Shown in pieces: positions 1 through 4,438 of a DNA stretch of 5,615 nt. The notes under the pieces are model-generated. The model searched no databases and was not told the origin of the DNA. It saw only the letters and a program-made list of their open reading frames with translations. Every line of letters starts with the position of its first letter. Position 1 is the stretch's first letter. The translations under genes and the position numbers were made by a program. The DNA comes from DATKZH01 sp964505295 (GTDB lineage: Bacteria; Planctomycetota; Planctomycetia; Pirellulales; Thermoguttaceae): assembly GCA_964505295.1 (NCBI GenBank), contig CAZDHR010000446.1, positions 1-5,615 on the forward strand, in the 5' to 3' direction.

Positions 1-874
1 CGTTCAGATTGACTACGCCCACGCCGTGCAATCGGGCGACCTTGTTCAGGTTGTAGTCGTTGGTGATCAGCTTGCCTTCCAGGTGCTTGGCCAGCATCAC
101 CAGTTTCACGTCCACCGGCTGGCCGGCGAACTCGGGCAGGTCGCGGTCGAAGATCTCCAGGTCGACTTCCGGGTTATTCCGGAGTCGGTTGAGGATATCC
201 AGTCCTCGCCGGCCCCGGCTGCGGCGCAAGCGGTCCGAGCTGTCGGCGATCCCCTGGAGCTCGGTGATCGCAAATCGGGGCATGATCAACTGGCTGTCGA
301 ACACGTTGGTCTCCACCACGTCGGCGATCCGCCCGTCGATCACCACGCTGGTGTCGAGAATGAAAGGCCTGCGCCCCTTGACCTCCTTGGAAAACTCGAT
401 GTAAGGAATGATGAAGCGGAAGTCGTTCTTCGTCTGCAACAGCAGACTCACGCACAGATAGCAGAGGAGTGCGGCCAGGACCAACTGCACCGCGGCCTGG
501 ATCTTCCCCGTTTCCGGGCCCGGAAACAGGGGCGTCAGCGCCAATCGCCCCACGTAGGCCAAGAACAACCCGACGATCAAGCCGAAATACACGGCCGTGA
601 TTGTCTCCAGCCGCTTCCGCGGAAAGGCCATGTCCACGGTAATCACGATCAAGGCCAGGAGAGGGATCCCCACGAAGACCACAATCGTCACCCAAGGGTA
701 CTGGTCCGGGAGGGCTCCCGAATTGACGACGAACACCGCCAGACCGATCGTCACGACGAGAAAGGTCAGGCGGAGGATGATCAGGGTGACGTCGCGGAAG
801 AGCCAGAGGAAGAATGCCCACAGCGTCTTGGCCACCCAAACGACGATGAACCAAAGGAATTTGAGAAAACCCAT
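1..874 (-). CDS. Membrane-anchored PIN/TRAM-domain protein (YacL type), C-terminus off the window
   Basis: The frame is open from ATG (874-872) to the left edge, giving 291 residues. Residues 1-150 are strongly hydrophobic, with segments at about 4-25 (Trp-rich), 29-50, 61-83, 92-113 and 127-147. A PIN nuclease-like domain follows from about residue 170: FILDTSVVIDGRIADV carries D174 and D180, then come E205 (AITEL), the basic stretch DRLRRSRGRRGLDIL, D256 (VDVKLV) and D273 (TNDYNLNKVA). The four acidic positions expected for a PIN metal site (D174, E205, D256, D273) are all present. In YacL-family proteins a TRAM RNA-binding domain comes next; it would lie left of position 1. By family the protein is probably a membrane-tethered, RNA-related nuclease, but the exact substrate is not established. 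A GGAGGGG Shine-Dalgarno (891-885) sits 10 nt before the ATG. In Bacillus the homologue precedes ispD-ispF, which is a guess for the next gene here. Confidence 0.92.
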   Translation of the reverse strand, partial: MGFLKFLWFIVVWVAKTLWAFFLWLFRDVTLIILRLTFLVVTIGLAVFVVNSGALPDQYPWVTIVVFVGIPLLALIVITVDMAFPRKRLETITAVYFGLIVGLFLAYVGRLALTPLFPGPETGKIQAAVQLVLAALLCYLCVSLLLQTKNDFRFIIPYIEFSKEVKGRRPFILDTSVVIDGRIADVVETNVFDSQLIMPRFAITELQGIADSSDRLRRSRGRRGLDILNRLRNNPEVDLEIFDRDLPEFAGQPVDVKLVMLAKHLEGKLITNDYNLNKVARLHGVGVVNLN

Positions 875-932
875 ACGTCGGACGCCCCTCCGGATAAGCT
901 GTCAAGTGAACTTGGGAAGAAGGCCGAGGCTT

Positions 933-960
933 GCCCGGGCCGCCATCGGTTGACCCGGGC
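933..960. repeat. Inverted repeat GCCCGGG/CCCGGGC in PIN/TRAM upstream region
   Basis: GCCCGGG (933-939) and CCCGGGC (954-960) form 7-bp inverted arms around a 14-nt spacer, 59 nt upstream of the PIN/TRAM start codon. The left arm is part of the self-complementary GCCCGGGC. The two copies also read as near-direct repeats, TTGCCCGGGC and TTGACCCGGGC. It could be a 5' leader hairpin or a protein site. High GC makes such matches common, so function is unproven. Confidence 0.35.
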
Positions 961-1001
961 TTCGCCATTGTAGGAACTCTGCCCCAGTCGCGAAAGCAGT
1001 A

Positions 1002-1032
1002 TTGCCCCCCAGGGGGGGCAAGGCCCCCCTGG
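1002..1032. repeat. C6-G7-C6 block with two mutually exclusive hairpins
   Basis: TTGCCCCCC (1002-1010) is the perfect reverse complement of GGGGGGCAA (1013-1021). The same G run also pairs downstream: CCAGGGGGG (1009-1017) with CCCCCCTGG (1024-1032). Each option gives a stem of about 9 bp, the first needing a slightly shortened stem to leave a loop, and they cannot coexist because they share the central G run. It lies between two minus-strand genes. No U-tract follows on either strand, so it is not a textbook terminator. Confidence 0.6.
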
Positions 1033-1153
1033 CAAGAACGCGCCATCCCCGTCATCTTACACGAAGGCGATCCGATTGAGGAGGGCTCGCTGACTTGGCC
1101 GCGGCAAGATCGGCGCCCGATTCGGCGCCGCAGAGCAAACCGGGCCTCGACGC

Positions 1154-1196
1154 ACGGGGCGCACCCCTCCTTCGGGGCGTGCTCGCCTCGCCCCGT
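1154..1196 (-). terminator. GC-rich hairpin downstream of the HIT gene (possible terminator or 3'-end stabiliser)
   Basis: ACGGGGCG (1154-1161) pairs with CGCCCCGT (1189-1196), an 8-bp outer stem. The interior can add CCCC/GGGG pairing around TCCTTC. In the minus direction the stem begins 13 nt after the HIT TAG (1212-1210), the usual place for a 3'-end hairpin. No run of T follows it on the minus strand, so intrinsic termination is not supported. Protection of the mRNA end or Rho-dependent ending are alternatives. Confidence 0.35.
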
Positions 1197-1209
1197 TCCA
1201 TTCAGACTG

Positions 1210-1752
1210 CTACCGGGCCAACTCCGTGGTCAGCGCTTCCCAAAGCGCTTCCAGCGATTGAGGGATGACTCGGACGGAGGCCAGCGTGGGCATGAAGTTC
1301 GTGTCGCCGTTCCACCGGGGCACGATATGCCAGTGCAGGTGGCCCGGCAGACCGGCACCGGCCACCTGGCCCAGGTTCAGCCCAATATTGAATCCTTCAG
1401 GGCTCAGCACCTCCTCCAAAAGAACCACCATCCGCGTGATCACCTCGGTCAGCTCGCTTCGCTCCGATCCGGACAGCTCGTCGAGTCGGGCGCGGTGCGG
1501 GCACGGCGCGACGAGCAAATGCCCGTTGTTGTAGGGATACCGATTGAGAACCGTGATCGACCGTTTCCCCCGATGGACGACGTATCGTCGCCGATCCTCG
1601 CCGTCGGCCACCGCCTGGCAAAGGAAGCAGCTCGGCTCCGCCCCCTCCAAAAACGTCAGCTCGCGGCGATCCGGCTCGGCCCCTTCTGCCTCGTTGCCCC
1701 CTTGCTGGACGTAGGCCAATCGCCACGGAGCCCAGAGCTGTTCGTGCGTCAC
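1210..1752 (-). CDS. HIT-domain protein (histidine-triad nucleotide hydrolase/phosphorylase family)
   Basis: Read from GTG 1752-1750 the product is 180 residues, starting (M)THEQLWAPWRLAYV, which matches the usual LWAPWR opening of bacterial HIT proteins of about this size. A CFLC pair (C42, C45) is a probable zinc-binding half-site. LNRYPYNNGHLLVAP (about 69-83) and FNIGLNLG (121-128) are typical HIT core strands. PGHLHWHIVPRW supplies the histidine triad H138, H140 and H142, with H142 the expected nucleophile. The GDTNFMP tail is also family-like. Such enzymes attack the alpha-phosphate of nucleotide substrates such as dinucleoside polyphosphates or nucleotidyl conjugates in the cytoplasm; the precise substrate cannot be read here. 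The start is favoured by GGGAG 9 nt upstream. The frame remains open a further 52 codons to a GTG at 1908, and that longer form has a lipoprotein-like N-terminus. Confidence 0.93.
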   Translation of the reverse strand: MTHEQLWAPWRLAYVQQGGNEAEGAEPDRRELTFLEGAEPSCFLCQAVADGEDRRRYVVHRGKRSITVLNRYPYNNGHLLVAPCPHRARLDELSGSERSELTEVITRMVVLLEEVLSPEGFNIGLNLGQVAGAGLPGHLHWHIVPRWNGDTNFMPTLASVRVIPQSLEALWEALTTELAR

Positions 1753-2226
1753 CGCCTCGATCTCCCTTGTGCACCGCCGCTGCCCGACCGGGACCACGCG
1801 ACCCGCTTCTCCAGACCGCCAACTGGACGCGAGTCTATAGCCGGCGCAGCCCAACCACAAGCCGATCGCGCACAAGCACTGCGCCGGAAGGGCTGCTAAC
1901 GGTCTCACAGGCTCACCCTACCCACCACCTACCCGAAGGGTACGACCCGCGGCCCCGGCCACGAACGCCCGGACGGAGAGTCGCTGCTCGCGTGAAGTCC
2001 GCACCGCCATTTGGCCGAAACTGATGGTAGCGGCCGCACAAGCTTTTCCGAATGGGGTGGGTTTGCGCGTTCGAGGTGCCCCACTCGCCGTGGCCTAGGG
2101 GAGCGGATAGACTGGAAGGGGCCCGTCGTGCCCGACCCGAGGCCGAGCGCCCCGTTGGACTCTCCCCCCCGTTGGACGGCCCGACCGATCCACCGCAGCA
2201 GGAAACACCCGCCCAGAAGCCCGGCC
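1753..2226. other. Divergent intergenic region between HIT gene and scpA
   Basis: No independent gene is convincing in these 474 bases. Positions 1753-1908 continue the HIT frame upstream and encode a hydrophobic, lipobox-like stretch ending near C21 (codon 1848-1846). A TAG at 1920-1918 closes that frame. A small perfect hairpin, TACCC-GAA-GGGTA, lies at 1930-1942. Promoters for both flanking genes are expected here, but I see no clear -35/-10 pair. In front of scpA only a weak AGAAG (2215-2219) resembles a ribosome site. An AGGAAA at 2200-2205 is too far from the start codon to serve. Confidence 0.55.
1762..1766 (-). promoter_or_regulatory. Ribosome binding site deciding the HIT start
   Basis: GGGAG on the minus strand (1766-1762) lies 9 nt before the GTG at 1752-1750. 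This supports starting at the conserved THEQLWAPWR segment rather than at the GTG 156 bases upstream. Confidence 0.6.
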
Positions 2227-3012
2227 ATGGACTTTCGCGTCGACCTAGAGACCTTCCGGGGCCCGCTGGACCTGCTCCTTTTCTTGGTCCGTAAGCACGA
2301 GGTCGAGATTGTCGACATCCCGATCGCCACGATCACCGACCAGTATCTGGAATACCTGGCCGTGATCCGGCAGTTGGACGTGGGCGCGGTGGGCGACTTC
2401 CTGGCCATGGCCAGCACGCTCGTGGAAATCAAGTCGCAGCAGGTGCTTCCCCGTGCCGACGAGGTGGAAGACGAACTGGAAGACCCCCGCAAAGAGCTGG
2501 TCCGCCGGCTCCTGGAGTACAAGGAGTACCGCGACGCGGCCAGCATCCTGGAGGAACGGAGCCGCTGGTGGCAGCGGCGGTATCCGCGACTGGCCAACGA
2601 TCTGCCCCCCCGCAAGCGAAACCTGGCCGAGGAGCCGGTCCACGAAGTCGAGCTTTGGGACCTGGTCAGCGCGTTCGGGCGGATCATGCGCGACACGGCG
2701 TCGACCAAGCCGTCCAGCATCGTCTACGACGAAACGCCCATCCACGTCCACATGGCCCGGATCTACGACCGGCTCCGCGAGCGGGGCCGATTGGCCTTCG
2801 CGGACCTGTTCCAACCCGGCATGCACAAGTCCGTCCTGATCGGCATCTTCCTGGCCGTGCTCGAGCTGGTCCGCCACGCCCGGGTGCGGCTGGAGCAAAA
2901 CGAGCTGTTCGGCGAGATCTGGCTCATGCCGCGGCAGGAGACGCCGGAGCCCCTGGACCTGTCGAACGTCGACAATTACGATCACGACCCGGCAGCCGGC
3001 AGCCGGCAGTAG
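2227..3012 (+). CDS. scpA: Segregation and condensation protein A
   Basis: The 261-residue product is a full-length ScpA, the kleisin subunit that bridges the SMC heads with ScpB in the chromosome condensation complex. The N-terminal motif is diagnostic: FRGPLDLLLFLVRKHEVEIV at about 10-29, followed by DIPIATITDQYLEYL. A middle acidic/basic helical stretch follows (DEVEDELEDPRKELVRRLLEY). The C-terminal winged-helix region, which contacts the SMC head, is seen in KSVLIGIFLAVLELVRHARV and then LEQNELFGEIWLM. ATG 2227 is chosen because the family begins almost at FxGPLDLLL; the frame is open for 72 more codons upstream, but that part is Pro/Arg-rich and unlike the family. The ribosome site is weak (AGAAG). 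No scpB is visible in the window. The last residues, DPAAGSRQ, are encoded by a 7-bp tandem repeat. Confidence 0.96.
   Translation: MDFRVDLETFRGPLDLLLFLVRKHEVEIVDIPIATITDQYLEYLAVIRQLDVGAVGDFLAMASTLVEIKSQQVLPRADEVEDELEDPRKELVRRLLEYKEYRDAASILEERSRWWQRRYPRLANDLPPRKRNLAEEPVHEVELWDLVSAFGRIMRDTASTKPSSIVYDETPIHVHMARIYDRLRERGRLAFADLFQPGMHKSVLIGIFLAVLELVRHARVRLEQNELFGEIWLMPRQETPEPLDLSNVDNYDHDPAAGSRQ
2989..3009 (+). repeat. Three perfect tandem copies of CCGGCAG at the 3' end of scpA
   Basis: CCGGCAG occurs at 2989-2995, 2996-3002 and 3003-3009, directly abutting the TAG stop (3010-3012). The unit is not a multiple of three, so gain or loss of one copy would shift the frame and remove this stop. The affected residues are only the poorly conserved C-terminal tail of ScpA. 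Confidence 0.9.
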
Positions 3013-3045
3013 CACCCGACATGCAAAATCGAGATGGGCAGACTA

Positions 3046-3067
3046 CTCGGCAGGCGGCGCCGCCGAG
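3046..3067 (+). other. Hairpin between scpA and the RNase Z-like gene
   Basis: CTCGGC (3046-3051) pairs with GCCGAG (3062-3067). After a bulged A, GGC (3053-3055) pairs with GCC (3059-3061) around a 3-nt GGC loop, giving about 9 bp in total. It lies 34 nt after the scpA stop and 57 nt before the next start. No U-tract follows, so read-through into the next gene is plausible. It could act as an mRNA processing or stability element. Confidence 0.4.
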
Positions 3068-3124
3068 CCGCTTGTGGCTTCGCCCGCGCAAGCCGTTTTC
3101 GGACCAGCGAGCCCAGATCGCGCA

Positions 3125-4024
3125 ATGAAAGACCCTTCCAAGCCGCCGCGGACCCCGGAGCCCAACGCTCCGACCGTCGCGAATGTGCTCGACGATCAGC
3201 CCCTCCGGAAGCTGGTGCACAAAAAATTCACCATCGAGGGCTATTCCCGGGCGGCCGTGCAGACGTACTGGCGGGTCCCCGAGCTAAAGATCGGCTTCGA
3301 CCTGGGGGCGCAGCCCTGGTCGTTCATGGGCACGCCCACCTGGTTCATCTCGCACACCCACATCGACCACATCATGGCCCTGCCCGTCTACGCCGCCCGG
3401 CGACGGATGATGAAAATGGAGCCGCCGGTGATCTACCTGCCCGAGGGGGCGATCGATCCCATCCGGCGAATCCTCCGCCAGATCAGCCGCCTCGACCGGG
3501 GCCGGCTCCCCTGCGAGCTGGTCGGCACCAGGCCGGGCGACGAGATCGAGCTCTCGCGCGAGCTGGTCGTCACCGTCTCGGCCACCCAGCACACCGTCCC
3601 CTCACTCGGCTTCGTCGTCTGGGAGCGGCGGCGCAAGCTGAAGCCGGAGTATCAAGACCTGGCGGGCGACCAGATCCGCGACCTCCGCCTCGGCGGGACC
3701 GACGTGACCAACGAGGTCCGTATCCCCCGGCTCGCCTACCTCGGCGACAGCGCCCCCGAAGGGCTCGACAACTGCCCGGTGATGTACGAGGCCGAGGTGC
3801 TGATCATGGAGCTTACCTTTGTGGCTCCCAGCCACCGCAAGGAGAAGATCCACAAGTTCGGCCACACGCACCTCGACGACGTGGTCGAGCGTCGCGACCG
3901 CTTCCAAAACGAACTGATCATCGCCGCCCACTTCAGCACCCGCTACCAACCCCGCCGCATCCAGCGCCACGTCGAAAAAGCCCTCCCCGACATGCTCGGC
4001 GGGCGCCTGCACCTTTGGCTCTAG
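3125..4024 (+). CDS. Ribonuclease Z-like metallo-beta-lactamase-fold hydrolase
   Basis: The 299-residue product has the full zinc-site set of the RNase Z branch of the MBL fold: SHTHIDHIMALP (H77, H79, D81, H82), H156 in TQHTVPSLGF, D208 in YLGDS, the GHTHLDDV histidines (H247/H249) and H269 in HFSTRY. HFSxRY and SHxHxDHxxxLP point to RNase Z, the tRNA 3'-end endonuclease, rather than to general MBL hydrolases. Overall wording (FTIEGYSRAAVQT, ELVGTRPGDEI, LKPEYQDLAGDQI) recalls the short plant tRNase Z enzymes more than the Bacillus or E. coli type. I do not see the Gly/Pro-rich arm that binds tRNA in the usual bacterial enzyme. tRNA processing is therefore likely but not certain. ATG 3125 is used; GTG at 3074 would add 17 residues. 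No strong Shine-Dalgarno is present. The gene follows scpA by 112 bases on the same strand. Confidence 0.88.
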   Translation: MKDPSKPPRTPEPNAPTVANVLDDQPLRKLVHKKFTIEGYSRAAVQTYWRVPELKIGFDLGAQPWSFMGTPTWFISHTHIDHIMALPVYAARRRMMKMEPPVIYLPEGAIDPIRRILRQISRLDRGRLPCELVGTRPGDEIELSRELVVTVSATQHTVPSLGFVVWERRRKLKPEYQDLAGDQIRDLRLGGTDVTNEVRIPRLAYLGDSAPEGLDNCPVMYEAEVLIMELTFVAPSHRKEKIHKFGHTHLDDVVERRDRFQNELIIAAHFSTRYQPRRIQRHVEKALPDMLGGRLHLWL

Positions 4025-4148
4025 CGGCAATACCGTTGAATGAATCGCATGTGTTTTGGAGGGGCGCGTTCGTTGCCGTACCTGGAAGTCGCGTTTCTCG
4101 GAACGGAAAGGCACGATCGTCGGGCAAGCGGCACCGGCCGTTCTGCGA

Positions 4149-4191
4149 GGCCGAAAGGAAGGCGCCCACCTTTTTCTTTCCTTTTCGCGCC
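4149..4191 (+). terminator. Possible terminator after the RNase Z-like gene, U-rich hairpin
   Basis: A long imperfect hairpin can form between 4149-4162 and 4175-4191, with single-base bulges at T4177, T4182 and C4188. A shorter alternative, GGAAGG (4157-4162) with CCTTTT (4169-4174) using two G-U pairs, would be followed by the pyrimidine tract TCTTTCCTTTT (4175-4185), as in an intrinsic terminator. It sits about 125 nt after the preceding stop codon. The stem of the terminator-like form is weak, so the call is tentative. Confidence 0.35.
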
Positions 4192-4284
4192 GGTGAGGCC
4201 AAGATTGTATCAGGCGCGACGAATACCGCTTCGGCACCGTAGTTCCTCCTCGGTCGCCCGGATTGGTCCTACCCCGTTGGTAGT

Positions 4285-4302
4285 GACCGCATGCATGCGG
4301 TC
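4285..4302. promoter_or_regulatory. Perfect 18-bp palindrome, candidate operator
   Basis: GACCGCATGCATGCGGTC is its own reverse complement across all 18 bases, centred between 4293 and 4294. It lies 136 nt before the ATPase start in the intergenic region. A dyad with no spacer suits a homodimeric DNA-binding regulator better than an RNA hairpin, although a 7-bp stem with a TGCA loop is possible. No regulator gene is visible in the window. Confidence 0.5.
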
Positions 4303-4438
4303 TGAGAGCGATTCCGACTGCTTGGACGCGATGAACCGGGACGAAACAAGCCCTCATGGACAATCCGGGAAGCGATCGTGAAGAATCCGGGCCAGGGAGC
4401 CGGCCATTCCATGGCGAACCCCAGTTTTGGGTGGGACA

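Larger units (their letters stand above)
875..1209. other. Intergenic region between HIT and PIN/TRAM genes, structured, no gene
   Basis: No reading frame here looks like a protein. Read in the minus direction from the HIT stop it holds a GC-rich hairpin (1196-1154), then a block of C and G runs that can form two competing hairpins (1032-1002), then a 7-bp inverted repeat (960-933), then the Shine-Dalgarno of the PIN/TRAM gene (891-885). I see no convincing -35/-10 promoter and no U-tract after either hairpin. It is therefore unclear whether the PIN/TRAM gene has its own promoter or is read through from the HIT gene. Confidence 0.6.
4025..4438 (+). other. Intergenic region upstream of the ABC transporter operon
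   Basis: I accept no gene in these 414 bases. An open frame of 113 codons (4040-4381) is low-complexity and Arg/Ser-rich with no recognisable motif. The region contains an imperfect U-rich hairpin (4149-4191), a perfect 18-bp palindrome (4285-4302), and a short open frame (4411-4485) with an AGGGAG 11 nt ahead of its ATG that overlaps the ATPase start. The promoter of the transporter operon is expected here, but no convincing -35/-10 pair was found. Confidence 0.55.

Noticed and set aside
900..905. TTGACA on the minus strand as a -35 box for the PIN/TRAM gene
   Set aside because: No acceptable -10 hexamer lies about 17 nt downstream, and transcription would then start next to or inside the ribosome site.
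26..973. 315-codon plus-strand open frame opposite the PIN/TRAM gene
   Set aside because: It lies antisense to a clearly recognisable PIN domain, is rich in His, Gln, Asp and Arg with no motif, and is a typical high-GC shadow frame.
931..1899. 322-codon plus-strand open frame across the gap and opposite the HIT gene
   Set aside because: It is antisense to the HIT catalytic motif, Arg/Pro-rich and without recognisable domain, so it is a shadow frame.
2030..2045. GCGGCCGC and AAGCTT within 16 bases, like a cloning polylinker
   Set aside because: Only two such palindromes occur, and the flanking sequence is continuous native high-GC DNA leading into scpA with no vector-like sequence. Coincidence is likelier.
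2011..2226. 72-residue N-terminal extension of ScpA from an upstream start at 2011
   Set aside because: The extension is Pro/Arg-rich and unlike any ScpA. The family begins almost directly at the FxGPLDLLL motif after ATG 2227.
4040..4381. 113-codon open frame in the gap before the ABC transporter
   Set aside because: It has no domain, signal or conserved motif, no convincing ribosome site, and runs through the hairpin and the palindrome. It is probably chance.
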